In this document: positions 39,149-48,655 of the stretch, one piece after another
How positions within the stretch are numbered: position 1 is the stretch's first letter
How the letters are laid out: the number at the start of each line of letters is the position of its first letter
Assembly (NCBI GenBank): GCA_958295785.1
Contig: OY282377.1
Coordinates: 4,652,896 to 4,716,895 of the forward strand
DNA: 64,000 nt
From: an uncultured Latescibacterota bacterium
Lineage (GTDB): Bacteria; Latescibacterota; UBA2968
Reading direction: 5' to 3'
The notes under the pieces: generated by a model
What the model was told of the DNA's origin: nothing
What the model saw: the letters and a program-made list of their open reading frames with translations, nothing else
The model's database searches: none
Made by a program: the position numbers and the translations under genes

Positions 39149-40314
39149 TCATTGAGCCGCAAGGGCATAAGCAGGCAAAGATAGTCTTCACCTTCGAGTT
39201 GTTCGCCGGGTCTAATGATTCCCGCGGCAACAGCACTGTCGAGTTCAAAGACCACCTCGTCACAGGTAATGCGCCTGAGCACATCTTGTAGATAGGTGGA
39301 ATTATATCCGATGACCATTTCATCGGCATCGTAATCAACTCCGAGGTGTTCTCGCGCTTCGCCCCCTATTTCTTGGCTTGTAGCCGACAATTCAAGTTCA
39401 TTCTTTTTCATTGCGAGCCGCAATTGGTGCGTCTGAGTGCTGGCAAGGATAGATACACGGCGCACAGCAGGCAACAATTGACTATTCGAAACGCGAAGCC
39501 GCTTGCCATTGTTTTGAGGGATCACTTGTTCATAACCAATATAAGGGCCTTCAATCATGCGTGAAAAAATCTGAATGGCCGCCCCATCGTCTTCGTCACC
39601 CAAAGAAAAGAGCACATGACTTTGTCCAAATTGTGCTTTTTGAAGACTTACCCCTCCATTCATGAGTTTGACCACATGACTCAAAGCGCGAGGAGGAACA
39701 ATGGCTTCCGTGTTGTTGTCGGGTAATCCTTTCTGAATCCGCGAATATTTGACCAAGCGATGCCCGTCCGTTGCGACCATGGTCATGCGCCCCTCGCCAA
39801 TTTGCCAGAGCACCCCATTGAGCACAGGGCGGGTTTCATCGCGGGAAACGGCAAAAATCGTTTTGGAAATCATCTCTTTGAGGGCATTGCTATCGGGCAG
39901 GTTTTCTTCCTCATCTGCAAACGCGATCTCAGTGCCATCAATCTCTGTAGGCAGTTCGGGAAAATCGTCGGCTGTCACCGACATGAGAGCATAAGTTCCC
40001 TCCGCACCACTTTGGCGTTGGAGCATGACGCGCCCCTCTTTGGAAACGAGGGATAGCGGCTCTTCGGGCAACTCACGCACAATTTCTGAGAACTTGCGTG
40101 CCGGCACAGTGGTTGACCCAGCATCTTCAACGGTGGCTGAAAGTTTGCATGTGATCGATATATCGAGATCTGTAGCACTCAAACACACACCTTGGCCATT
40201 GTTTGCATCAATTAGAATATTGGACAACACAGGCAATGCGGTTTTGGAAGGCACGATATCAATTACAGCTTGGATGCCTTTGAGGAGTTCCTCTTTTTTG
40301 ATTGAAACTTTCAT
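39145..40314 (-). CDS. dnaN: DNA polymerase III beta sliding clamp
   Basis: 389 residues from the ATG at 40314, with GGGAGGA upstream. The N-terminus MKVSIKKEELLKGIQAVIDI and the three-domain clamp pattern (RDETRPVLNGVLWQIGEG, ATDGHRLVKYS, ending YLCLLMPLRL) are typical. It tethers polymerase III to DNA. It has its own promoter at 40430-40458. Upstream DNA, where dnaA would normally be adjacent, is filled with insertion sequences. Confidence 0.97.
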   Translation of the reverse strand: MKVSIKKEELLKGIQAVIDIVPSKTALPVLSNILIDANNGQGVCLSATDLDISITCKLSATVEDAGSTTVPARKFSEIVRELPEEPLSLVSKEGRVMLQRQSGAEGTYALMSVTADDFPELPTEIDGTEIAFADEEENLPDSNALKEMISKTIFAVSRDETRPVLNGVLWQIGEGRMTMVATDGHRLVKYSRIQKGLPDNNTEAIVPPRALSHVVKLMNGGVSLQKAQFGQSHVLFSLGDEDDGAAIQIFSRMIEGPYIGYEQVIPQNNGKRLRVSNSQLLPAVRRVSILASTQTHQLRLAMKKNELELSATSQEIGGEAREHLGVDYDADEMVIGYNSTYLQDVLRRITCDEVVFELDSAVAAGIIRPGEQLEGEDYLCLLMPLRLNE

Positions 40315-40429
40315 AAATGCGATCCTCCCAAGCGTGTTAAACCCTTTGTATAATGACGTTTTATCCCGTTGAATAGAACTTTGTTTTTGCATCAAATAAG
40401 GATTGATTTTTACTCAACTACAACACCGT

Positions 40430-40458
40430 AATTTACTGAATTTTAACGATTTTGTCAA
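40430..40458 (-). promoter_or_regulatory. Sigma-70-type promoter of dnaN
   Basis: Minus-strand TTGACA (40453-40458), 17-bp spacer, TAAATT (40430-40435), about 115 bp upstream of the dnaN ATG. It lies between dnaN and the IS insertions, so dnaN expression need not depend on read-through from dnaA. Confidence 0.6.
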
Positions 40459-40820
40459 CTTACTTTTTGTCTGCCAAAACCCTCTCCATTTGGTCTCCAA
40501 ATAGGCTATTTTGTAGGCAAACATGCGGTCATGCAGTTTTATCTTCGGAAATGGGCTACAATACAATGCAAAATTAATTCATACGATTGGTATTACTCGC
40601 AATCAGAGGAGAGCGGATTTGGAATTTCAATTGTTTCAAGGAGGCGTTCTGACCCACAGACCGAGACACTTTGACCGCCTTGATCACCAAAGGCGACCAA
40701 TTGGATGGCCTCAAAGATGCCCCGCGGCCAGGACATCCGGTGGAGATGACGGGCAAGCAACGGGCCCAAATCACCGCCTTGGCCTGTTCAACTTGAAGCC
40801 CCACTTGAAAAAAACATGGT

Positions 40821-41912
40821 TAGGACTTACGCATGCTGAGTTAAAAAAGGGTGCAATTCCGTAAAATTTATCACTTTGAGGAGGTGTCAATGCGCCAACC
40901 GACGCGTTTGGATTACTGTCAGTATCTGCTTAGCAGTCCCCTCAACGATACCCTGACCCCTTTCGCCGACCATAGCGAAGGGTTCAGTCATGATATGATC
41001 AACCGCTATCTCGCCGGTGATCGTATCCCCCCCCGCTTGGTGTGGGAACACGTCAAAGACCACATCGCGCTGACGCCCAAAGGCGATGTGATCTTTGATG
41101 ACACGGTTTTAGACAAGCGACACGCACGCAAGATCGCGTTAGTGCGTCGTCAATAGAGCGGCAACGCCCAAGGCGTCATCAATGGCATTGGGGTGGTCAC
41201 ATGTGTCTATGTCAATCCGCAACAGGATCGGTTCTGGCTGATTGACTATCGGATTTATGATCCGCAAGGCGATGGCAAAACCAAATTGGATCATCTCAAG
41301 GACATGCTCTCTGGGTTGGTCTATCAGAAGGGCCTCCCTTTTACCGGGGTCTTGATGGACAGTGGGTATGCGACAAAAACAGTCATGTTACACAGAGAGC
41401 AGATGCAAAAAACCTATTATTGTCCCCTCAAGACGAACCGGCGCGTGGACTTTTCGGCAGGCACAACCCCCTACCAGCGCGTAGATAGCTTAACTTGGAC
41501 TCAAGCGCAACGCAAACAAGGCAAGCTAATTAAAATCAGAGGGGTCCCCAAAGACCACAAAGTGAAATGATTCCGGGTGGCGTCTTCTGATAGACGCACG
41601 GCGTAGGTCGTGACCAACGACCATGCTCAAAACGATTCTTCAGGGGTACAACAGGTGTGTCACCAACGATGGAAAATTGAGCCATTTCACCGCGAAGTCA
41701 AACAAGTGACCGGGCTTGAAAAGTGTCCATGTCGGTTGGCACGCATGGTACGAAATCATATGGGGTGTGCGATGTTCGTTTGGATTCGACTCGCGCAGGT
41801 GGCCTATCAAACAGGACAAACCATTTATCAAGTCAAATACCGGGGGGTGGCTGACTTCTTGAGACAACAACTCAAAGCACCTCATATTCCAATGGAAATT
41901 GCGTAAGTCCTA
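40821..41912 (+). mobile_element. Insertion sequence copy 2 (1092 bp)
   Basis: Same length and terminal repeats (TAGGACTTACGCA ... TGCGTAAGTCCTA) as the copy at 18913-20004, opposite orientation. The flanks ATGGT and CTCAT do not match, so no target duplication is present and an adjacent deletion or recombination is likely. It sits inside the IS630 remnant. Confidence 0.92.
40890..41906 (+). pseudogene. Transposase of IS copy 2, three in-frame stops
   Basis: The same 339-codon frame as copy 1, starting at the ATG behind GGAGGTG. It shares the TAG after ALVRRQ (41154-41156) and has two further nonsense changes: TGA at about 41568 (LFRVAS Leu codon) and a TAG a few codons later (TAYVVTN Tyr codon). 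A few missense differences from copy 1 include MDSGYATK for MDSWYATK. It cannot make a full transposase. Confidence 0.88.
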
Positions 41913-42524
41913 CTCATGATCCCAATGTTCCTGGGGTCTGCTTTGATGAACGGCCCTGTTTTCTCATCGGACAAGTCCTGGATCCCTTGCCCCTGACAAC
42001 AGGCCAAGTGACCAAAGAACATTATGCCTATACCAAACACGGCTCGCGTGCGCTGTTGGCCGCCATTGAGCCTTTAACCGGCAAACGGCTTGCCGAAATC
42101 TATCCTCGGCGCACGATGAAGGAAGACACCCACTTTTGTCAGGCCATGACACAGCATTGACCACAGGCGGAGAAAATCCGCTTGGTGCAAGACAATCTCA
42201 ACACGCATACCCGCCATGCCTTCTATCGTTCCTTGCCAGCCGATGAGGCGTTTGCACGCGCGCAGAAGTTTGAGTTCTTCTTTACTCCCAAGTCGGCGAG
42301 TTGGCTCAACATGATCGAGATTGCGTTTTCGGCTCTGGCGCGAGGATGTTTGAATAGGCGCATCGCGACGCAGGCGGAACTGCGCCGGGAAGTTTTGGCC
42401 TTCTTTCAAGAGCGGGAGGCCAAGCCCATTTCTGAAATAAGCCCATTCAAGATCACACGTTCACAATTTTCAACCCTGTCTTGGACTATCGTGTACTATA
42501 TCAATCAACAGCAAATTTACCCGA

Positions 42525-42871
42525 TGTGAATAACTCAACTTAGGTCGTTTTATGAAAAAAATAGAAACTTATTGATTTTTAAGGAGAAATAAGATATGTG
42601 CACAGTTTTGTGCACAGTGTTTCGTATGTGAAAAATAATCTGGATATATTGTGGATTCTATGTGTAAAAAACAAATCCACGTTTTCAAATGTGGAAAACC
42701 ACACTGTTTTTCACATTTTCTGAACACAACAATACACAATGTCAAATTGACAGATGCCTTTTTTTACCTTATTTTTTTCATTTTTCACATAATCCACAAC
42801 GTTATCATTATTGTTTTTAACCATACACAAGTCCTGATTTAAAACAAGATGTAGGTATAAAATGTGAATAG
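42525..42871. other. oriC: Candidate chromosomal origin (oriC) with DnaA-box cluster
   Basis: This AT-rich ~350 bp between dnaA and dnaN holds about ten DnaA-box-like 9-mers on both strands: TGTGAATAA (42525), TGTGAAAAA (42627), TGTGGATTC (42650), TGTGTAAAA (42661), TGTGGAAAA (42690), TTTTTCACA (42707 and 42781), TAATCCACA (42790) and TGTGAATAG (42863), plus a repeated TGTGCACAG (42597 and 42609). The run of T/A at 42760-42785 could be the unwinding element. The position corresponds to the dnaA-dnaN origin of Bacillus-type chromosomes. The first box touches the end of the IS630 remnant. Small frames here are chance. Confidence 0.75.
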
Positions 42872-42906
42872 TCTCATGGATACTCTACGCATAAGAGACA
42901 TCGGTC

Positions 42907-42953
42907 AAAAAAATAAACCCCAAACTTCCATAGAAGCTTGAGGTTTATTTTTT
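42907..42953. terminator. Bidirectional hairpin terminator downstream of dnaA
   Basis: AAAAAATAAACC and GGTTTATTTTTT pair across an inner stem (CAAACTTC/GAAGCTTG, one mismatch). U-tracts exist on both strands. It ends dnaA transcription before it enters the origin candidate. Confidence 0.8.
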
Positions 42954-43004
42954 ATGCTACACGCAATAGGTCGATACACACGGATCTCCGAACAGATTTT
43001 TACG

Positions 43005-44387
43005 CTAACCTACGATATGATCTTGTAGTTGGCTGACAAGATGTTCAAACGTTGAGTCCGTTGATATTTTGCTCTCTACTCTCCGGCAGGCGTGAATAAC
43101 TGTACTGTGATCGCGATTTCCAAATTGCAAACCAATTGTCTTGAGAGGTGCTCCTGTAAGAGATTTGCTCAAATACATACTCACATGACGGGCTGTTGTT
43201 ACGTCCTGCTTTCTGGTTGCACCCACCAGTTTCTCTAAAGGTATCTCGAAAAAGTTAGCTGCCGCTTTTTGAATACTTTCAATACTGACAGTCGGTTTGG
43301 TCTTTTGGGGCGGACTTAGTAGCGTCTTTCGAACTGTTTCAATGGTGAGTGGATAGCCTTGTAATTTGGTAAAGGCCACGAGGCGTTTTAGTGCGCCTTC
43401 GAGTTCGCGGATATTGGTATTGATCCGTTCAGCTAAAAAACTGGCAATTTCTTGAACCAATGAAATACCCATTTCTTCTGCTTTTTGCATTAAAATTTCG
43501 ATACGTGTGGAAAGGTCCGGTGCTTCAATATTTGTAACCAAACCCCATTGAAACCGAGAAATCAATCGATCTTCAAACCCTTTAAGATGGGACGGAGGAC
43601 GATCTGAACTAATGATAATCTGTTTATCTGCTTGATATAGCGCATTGAATGTATGGATAAATTCTCTTTGGCAACCTTCGGTTTTCACATAAAACTGAAT
43701 ATCATCAACCAGCAACACATCCGCTTGGCGATAGGTTTGATAAAAGTTAGAAGTTGTCCCGCGATTGATCCCATCTAAATAATCAGTGAGAAATTTTTCT
43801 GCGGTCACGTAAACCACTCGTTGCGCTGTCCCTATTTCGATACAGTATGCACCGATGGCCTGCAATATGTGAGTTTTTCCCAGTCCAACACCGCCATAAA
43901 GTACAAGGGGATTAAAAGCCGTTTGTCCAGGCGACTCTGCTGTGACCATTGCTGCTGAAAACGACACTTCATTGCTTTCACCGACAACAAAATTGTCAAA
44001 GCGATAGCGTGGATTGAGCGGAAATACTGGTTGAACAGGTTGGGATTCAGGAGAGAAAACGCGAAGAGGGGGTGTAGAAGATGTAGAATGGGGGGGTGCC
44101 TCAGGTATGAACGAAGGGGCATGTTTCACAGGAGGAGTTTCATCAACGGCAAACGTAATGCGTGGATGCCATGCGAAAACTTCATAGATGGTCGCTTTGA
44201 TCAACCCGATGTAATTTTCTTCAAGCCAATCGGCAAAAAAACTATCGGGCACTTCCAAAACGGCTTGTTCAGAGGTAAACTGTCGCGCCGTAATTGGAGC
44301 AAACCAAGTTTCAAAGCTTTGACCCTGTATTTTCTGTTGGATGGCGTGGAGACACTGACTCCATGAGCCAGAAGAGCGTTCATCCAT
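43005..44387 (-). CDS. dnaA: Chromosomal replication initiator DnaA
   Basis: 460 residues. Domain I (about 1-85) with QSFETWFAPI; a Pro/Ser-rich linker; the AAA+ domain starting RYRFDNFVVGESN with Walker A LYGGVGLGKTHILQAIG and Walker B VLLVDDIQF; and the DNA-binding domain with TTARHVSMYLSKSLTGAPL and FGNRDHSTVIHACRRVE, the DnaA signature. It binds DnaA boxes and opens oriC. The gene is monocistronic between two intergenic regions and runs toward the origin candidate. The ribosome site is weak. Confidence 0.98.
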   Translation of the reverse strand: MDERSSGSWSQCLHAIQQKIQGQSFETWFAPITARQFTSEQAVLEVPDSFFADWLEENYIGLIKATIYEVFAWHPRITFAVDETPPVKHAPSFIPEAPPHSTSSTPPLRVFSPESQPVQPVFPLNPRYRFDNFVVGESNEVSFSAAMVTAESPGQTAFNPLVLYGGVGLGKTHILQAIGAYCIEIGTAQRVVYVTAEKFLTDYLDGINRGTTSNFYQTYRQADVLLVDDIQFYVKTEGCQREFIHTFNALYQADKQIIISSDRPPSHLKGFEDRLISRFQWGLVTNIEAPDLSTRIEILMQKAEEMGISLVQEIASFLAERINTNIRELEGALKRLVAFTKLQGYPLTIETVRKTLLSPPQKTKPTVSIESIQKAAANFFEIPLEKLVGATRKQDVTTARHVSMYLSKSLTGAPLKTIGLQFGNRDHSTVIHACRRVESKISTDSTFEHLVSQLQDHIVG

Positions 44388-44819
44388 AGGACAAAGATCC
44401 GTCTATGCCAATGCTAGCAGACACAGGCTAACGATGGAGAAGAACAAGTGGGGGTTTTAAGCATTGGAAACTGTTGCCTGAGAAATCCGAACGTCAGGGA
44501 TGTTGATTTCGCTTCAGAAGGTGGGAGGCAAATCTCAATCGTGGGAGGGGAAATTGAAATTACTCTGAAACTTTGAAATCAAAGTAGTTCGGTTATTCTT
44601 AGCCACAGACAACCGTGGGGGAATCCACTTCAGAAGCTAAAGATTTTGAAAGCTAATTAAGGAGATAATTGATGTCAAGCGGGTTTTAATAAAAAAAAGT
44701 GCAGATAAACATTTGAAAAATAATAAAATAATGACAAATAATCAATATAAAGTATAAAAAAAAAATGTACACTATATATAGTAGTATAGCCATCCCAAAC
44801 GCCCTTAAAGTGAAATCGC
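44388..44819. other. dnaA-rpmH divergent intergenic region
   Basis: About 430 bp, very AT-rich from 44640 to 44790. It holds the dnaA leader on one side and the rpmH promoter on the other. I see one DnaA-box-like site (TTAGCCACA at 44599-44607), which could serve dnaA autoregulation, but no cluster. No gene is evident. Confidence 0.6.
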
Positions 44820-44848
44820 TTGACAAGGGAGATATGCTCCTCTATATT
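44820..44848 (+). promoter_or_regulatory. Sigma-70-type promoter of the rpmH operon
   Basis: TTGACA (44820-44825), 17-bp spacer, TATATT (44843-44848): near-consensus, predicted start about 44855, some 50 nt before the rpmH ATG. Strong promoters are expected for rpmH-rnpA. Confidence 0.75.
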
Positions 44849-44903
44849 CCAACGCCTTTGCCGATATAGATGATTGAAATTTTTGCAGATACGAGGTGTT
44901 TTT

Positions 44904-45038
44904 ATGAAACGCACATTTCAACCACACAATCGCAAGCAAAAAAACAAACATGGTTTTCGTGCCCGTATGAGTTCTCCCGGTGGTCGCCATGTGCTGAACC
45001 GACGGCGTCGAAAGGGTCGCAAGCAACTGTCGCATTGA
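44904..45038 (+). CDS. rpmH: Ribosomal protein bL34
   Basis: 44 residues: [20 protein letters not shown], then [20 protein letters not shown] and QLSH. This is the conserved bL34 sequence (KRTFQP...HGFRARM.T..GR.VL..RR.KGR..L). GAGGTG precedes the ATG. It is the first gene of the rightward operon and the standard neighbour of dnaA. Confidence 0.98.
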   Translation: MKRTFQPHNRKQKNKHGFRARMSSPGGRHVLNRRRRKGRKQLSH

Positions 45039-45053
45039 TATGTAGGTATTTTT

Positions 45054-45383
45054 ATGGGAGCTCCCAACCTGCACATTCGAGGCGAGATTGCGAAAATTCG
45101 ACGGCACGGTCAGATCTTTCGTGGGCGTTGGGTTCATGTTCGGATAGGTACATCCGACTTGGATCTAACGCTCATTTCAATTCGGAAGAAATTTGGTAAT
45201 GCAGTTCGACGCAACCGTATCCGCCGCCAGACATATGCAATATGTTCCCAATTGATACCCATGGGCCATCCTCACTGTCTGTTGCTTATCTCCATAGGAG
45301 ACCACGCTTTCGGTGTCTCTTATACCCAACTCCGTCTCGAACTACACCGCGCATTTCAAAAGCTTGGTCTCATCAACTCTTGA
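45054..45383 (+). CDS. rnpA: Ribonuclease P protein component
   Basis: 109 residues. The RNR signature GNAVRRNRIRRQ, an arginine-rich helix binding the RNase P RNA, is present, with HGQIFRGRWVHVRIG before it. It assists pre-tRNA 5' end maturation. It starts 15 bp after rpmH. The usual yidD gene between rnpA and yidC is absent. Confidence 0.95.
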   Translation: MGAPNLHIRGEIAKIRRHGQIFRGRWVHVRIGTSDLDLTLISIRKKFGNAVRRNRIRRQTYAICSQLIPMGHPHCLLLISIGDHAFGVSYTQLRLELHRAFQKLGLINS

Positions 45384-45452
45384 TACCTTCTTTGCAATCC
45401 CTTCCTTTCTTCGATTATCCCTTACTTATTAAAATATAGAAGGACTTAATCT

Positions 45453-47168
45453 ATGGATAGACGCACGGTACTTGCCTTTGCGTTGATCGGCTTGATCCTG
45501 ATCTTGATGCCGTATTACATGCAACTCGTTCAAGATGACAGACCGAAACCTTCTGGTGATCGGCCTCTTTCCGTAGAAGAATCCGCCTCTCGCCAGACTG
45601 AAGCTCCTCAAATTGCCGATGCACCTTCCGATCCTCAACTCCTACAACAACCCAAAACTCAACAGCCGTTCAATGACAAAGCAAGTCCAGCCCCGTCAAC
45701 AAACTTTCAAGAACGCGATGTTGTCATAGATTCCGAACTTTACCGTGCTGTCATTTCCACCCGCGGCGGTGTAATTACCAGTTGGCAACTCAAGACCTAC
45801 TTTGATCGCAACGGCAATTGGCTCGAATTGATCGCCCCCAATAGTACAGGACTAGGTGTTGCTATTGCAGGTAACTCCCTTGATGATCTCAAATTTATCC
45901 CTGATCGCTATCGGCTTGAAATTTCAGGCGATATGCAAGATCTAATCGTGTTTCGAGCTCAAGGGCCTCTTGGTCCGGTTGAGAAACGTTTTCGATTTCA
46001 AGGCAATCGGTACCGCGTTCATGTTTCGGTCATGGTCGAGGGCCTTCCCCGATATGATAAATTGGGCGTCACTTGGAACGGCGGTCTCGCCGATACGGAA
46101 AATAAGCGCGGTGCTTCAGAGAGTTTTTATGAAGGTGCCTACGAGCAAATTGTTACGTATTTAGGTGGCGAAGTTGAAACATGGGATACAGACCGTCTTC
46201 AAGATAAAGAGGCTCCTCCCAGCGGTCAGCTAACATGGATTGGCGTTAAAAATAAATACTTCCTCGCCGCGATCATTCCCGACGATGGTCGCTATGATCT
46301 CGCCCTCTACGGAGATACCAAGATTGATCCGCTCGGGTTTTCTTACCGGGATTTTGCATTTGAGATGCATGCTGATTCTGGCCTCAACATCATCAATTAC
46401 GCCGCTTATATTGGCCCAATTTCTTATAACATTTTGCGGGATCAAAACCGTGGTCTCAATGGACTCGAACGCGAACTGAATCTCGACGAATTTGTCGATT
46501 ACGGCCCTTATTTTGTTCGATCCATTCTCAAGCCAGTTACAGTTTTAATTCTCAAGGCCTTTCTCGCCATCCACGCTTTGGTTCCTAATTATGGCGTGGT
46601 CATCATCCTGTTTTCCATTCTCGTCAAGATCGTTGTTTTTCCACTCACACACAAGAGTCTGGAATCCACTGCAAAGATGCAGACTCTTCAACCCAAAATT
46701 GCCGAAATCCGCGAGCGTTATGCCAAAGACCAGCAAAAAATGAACGAAGCGATGATGAAACTCTACCGACAGGAAAAGATCAATCCCATTGGTGGATGTT
46801 TACCCATGCTCTTGCAGATGCCCATTCTCTTTTCTCTCTTTTCTCTGTTCCGAGGCACTATTGAACTTCGACAAGCTGGATTCGCCTTTTGGATTGACGA
46901 TCTTTCCAAACCCGACACCATTTTCATTGGTGGTTTTGGTCTGCACATCTTGCCTCTTTTAATGGGCTTGTCGATGTTTATTCAGCAAAAGATGATGATG
47001 AAGGATCCCAAACAGGCTATTCTCGTTTACATCATGCCAGTTTTCCTCACTTATATTTTTTGGGATATGTCTTCTGGTCTCGTCTTTTATTATACACTCT
47101 ACAATGTCCTGACCCTCGCCCAGCAGATTATCATGGAAAAAACCAAATCGATATTGGGCACTTCCTGA
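45453..47168 (+). CDS. yidC: Membrane protein insertase YidC
   Basis: 571 residues. N-terminal membrane helix (TVLAFALIGLILILMPYYMQ), a large periplasmic domain (~60-340) as in Gram-negative YidC, then the conserved insertase core (YGVVIILFSILVKIVVFPLT, MNEAMMKLYRQEKINPIGGC, LPLLMGLSMFIQQKMMMKDP). It inserts inner-membrane proteins with or without Sec. The periplasmic domain argues for a diderm host. An AGAAGGA ribosome site precedes the ATG. Confidence 0.97.
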   Translation: MDRRTVLAFALIGLILILMPYYMQLVQDDRPKPSGDRPLSVEESASRQTEAPQIADAPSDPQLLQQPKTQQPFNDKASPAPSTNFQERDVVIDSELYRAVISTRGGVITSWQLKTYFDRNGNWLELIAPNSTGLGVAIAGNSLDDLKFIPDRYRLEISGDMQDLIVFRAQGPLGPVEKRFRFQGNRYRVHVSVMVEGLPRYDKLGVTWNGGLADTENKRGASESFYEGAYEQIVTYLGGEVETWDTDRLQDKEAPPSGQLTWIGVKNKYFLAAIIPDDGRYDLALYGDTKIDPLGFSYRDFAFEMHADSGLNIINYAAYIGPISYNILRDQNRGLNGLERELNLDEFVDYGPYFVRSILKPVTVLILKAFLAIHALVPNYGVVIILFSILVKIVVFPLTHKSLESTAKMQTLQPKIAEIRERYAKDQQKMNEAMMKLYRQEKINPIGGCLPMLLQMPILFSLFSLFRGTIELRQAGFAFWIDDLSKPDTIFIGGFGLHILPLLMGLSMFIQQKMMMKDPKQAILVYIMPVFLTYIFWDMSSGLVFYYTLYNVLTLAQQIIMEKTKSILGTS

Positions 47169-47179
47169 CAAGTTTTTTT

Positions 47180-48526
47180 ATGTCCGACAAAGATACTATA
47201 GCCGCAATCGCCACTGCTCCGGGCGAAGGTGCAATTGGCATCATCAGGCTCAGTGGACCAGATGCTATCTCAATTAGCGAACATTTCTTTAGAGGTAAAA
47301 TTCCCCTCAGTCACCTTCCATCACGGCAACTTTCTTTTGGTCATCTCTGCATTCAGGGTCGGGCGTTTGACAAAATTCTGGTCTCTATCAGGCGTGCGCC
47401 CAATTCCTTTACAGGCGAAGATACAGTGGAGTTTAACTGTCACGGAGGGCCGTTTCTCCTCAGACGGATCTTGGAAGCAATTTTTCAAGCAGGTGCTCGA
47501 CCAGCCGCTCCGGGTGAGTTTACCAAGCGGGCTTTTCTCAACGGTAAAATGGACCTTTCACAAGCCGAAGCAGTTGCTGATATGATCACCGCAAAAACTG
47601 ATCTGAGTCTCCAATCAGCTTTTTTTCAACTTCGAGGTGGACTTCATCGCCGTTTCAAAAAAATAGCGGAATCTATTCGACAGGCTGTCATGCTTCTTGA
47701 AGTAGGTTTGGACTTTTCAGAGGATGTGGAAATTGATTTCGAGATGGCTAAACCATCTATCTCTCAGGCTTTAACGGACATTGAATCCCTTATTCTTTCT
47801 TATGAACACGGAAAAATTATTCGTGAAGGTGCTGTTGTCACCCTCGCCGGTCAACCCAATGTGGGAAAATCCAGCCTGCTTAACCGGCTTCTTGAAGAAG
47901 ACCGTGCAATTGTTACAGATATCCCAGGTACAACCCGAGACACGATAGAAGAGCAAATTGACCTCGATGGAATTGCTGTCACATTGGTTGACACTGCTGG
48001 TATCCGTGAAACCTACGATCCGGTGGAAAGAGAAGGCACACGGCGGTCCCAACAATTCATAGACCGTGCCGCCATTGTTCTCTATATTGTAGATGGATCC
48101 CTTCCACCCTCTTCCCGAGAGTTGGATAACATCCGGCGTGTTGATCGCGCTTTTCTAGTTCTCAATAAGAGTGACTTGGGACTTTGCAAAGGTTGGCAAG
48201 CCGTTCAATCTCGCCATCCCCAGATCGCGCTTTCAGCCAAAACAGGCGATGGCATTTCCTTCCTACGTGGCCGCCTTCGTGAGACTCTTCTTGGAAAGAG
48301 TGACCTACCTACCGAAATCGTCACTAAAGAACGGCATCTTCTCGCACTTCAACAGACTGCATCAGGATTGTTCCAAGCTCTCCAAAGTCTTGAACTGGGC
48401 AATCCGGGTGAAATTATTGCCATGGATCTCCGAATCGCACTTGACGCGCTTGCCTCTATTATTGGACACACCACCCCGGATGATATTCTTGACCAAATTT
48501 TCAAAACTTTCTGTATTGGCAAATAA
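47180..48526 (+). CDS. mnmE: tRNA modification GTPase MnmE
   Basis: 448 residues from the ATG at 47180. N-terminal folate-binding domain (DTIAAIATAPGEGAIGIIRL), helical domain, and an inserted G domain with GQPNVGKSSLLNRLL (G1), PGTTRDT (G2), DTAGI (G3) and NKSD (G4). The C-terminal CIGK holds the catalytic Cys. With MnmG it makes the cmnm5 modification of tRNA wobble uridine. MnmG is not in the window. It starts 11 bp after yidC. Confidence 0.97.
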   Translation: MSDKDTIAAIATAPGEGAIGIIRLSGPDAISISEHFFRGKIPLSHLPSRQLSFGHLCIQGRAFDKILVSIRRAPNSFTGEDTVEFNCHGGPFLLRRILEAIFQAGARPAAPGEFTKRAFLNGKMDLSQAEAVADMITAKTDLSLQSAFFQLRGGLHRRFKKIAESIRQAVMLLEVGLDFSEDVEIDFEMAKPSISQALTDIESLILSYEHGKIIREGAVVTLAGQPNVGKSSLLNRLLEEDRAIVTDIPGTTRDTIEEQIDLDGIAVTLVDTAGIRETYDPVEREGTRRSQQFIDRAAIVLYIVDGSLPPSSRELDNIRRVDRAFLVLNKSDLGLCKGWQAVQSRHPQIALSAKTGDGISFLRGRLRETLLGKSDLPTEIVTKERHLLALQQTASGLFQALQSLELGNPGEIIAMDLRIALDALASIIGHTTPDDILDQIFKTFCIGK

Positions 48527-48542
48527 TGTTTCATGTGAAACA
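48527..48542. promoter_or_regulatory. parS-like palindrome 1
   Basis: TGTTTCATGTGAAACA, directly after the mnmE stop codon. It differs from the bacterial parS consensus TGTTNCACGTGAAACA by one central base. parS is the ParB-CTP loading site for chromosome segregation and is usually near oriC. Confidence 0.8.
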
Positions 48543-48655
48543 GTTGATGTGTGTCATTTTTTGATTGGGCATCAAGTCTTACAAATAGGAGTTCATTTCC
48601 TCCTTTTCTTCCCTGCCAATCATTCTGTGTTGGCGCGCTTCCGAAGGTGCTCCCA

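Larger units (their letters stand above)
40590..42530 (+). mobile_element. IS630-family remnant, interrupted by IS copy 2
   Basis: Left part (about 40590-40820): GDQLDGLKDAPRPGHPVEMT and QRAQITALACST, then after a frameshift/deletion NLKPHLKKTW, all IS630 transposase N-terminal motifs. Right part (41913-42529): HDPNVPGVCFDERPCFLIG, YAYTKHGSRALLAAIEPLTG, VQDNLNTHTRHAFY and FFTPKSASWLNMIEIAFSAL, the DDE C-terminal half. An in-frame TGA follows AMTQH near 42160. Roughly 25 codons are missing at the junction with the inserted IS. The element is inactive. Exact ends were not found. Confidence 0.85.

Noticed and set aside
40816-41917. Target-site duplication around IS copy 2
   Set aside because: Flanking pentamers ATGGT and CTCAT differ; no direct repeat of 3-10 bp was found.
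42651-42842. 63-codon frame in the origin region
   Set aside because: Poly-Phe/Ile content from AT-rich DNA, no ribosome site, overlaps the DnaA-box cluster.
44388-44819. Origin in the dnaA-rpmH gap
   Set aside because: Gene polarity would suit it, but only one weak DnaA box is visible compared with about ten between dnaA and dnaN; kept as a refuting alternative rather than a call.
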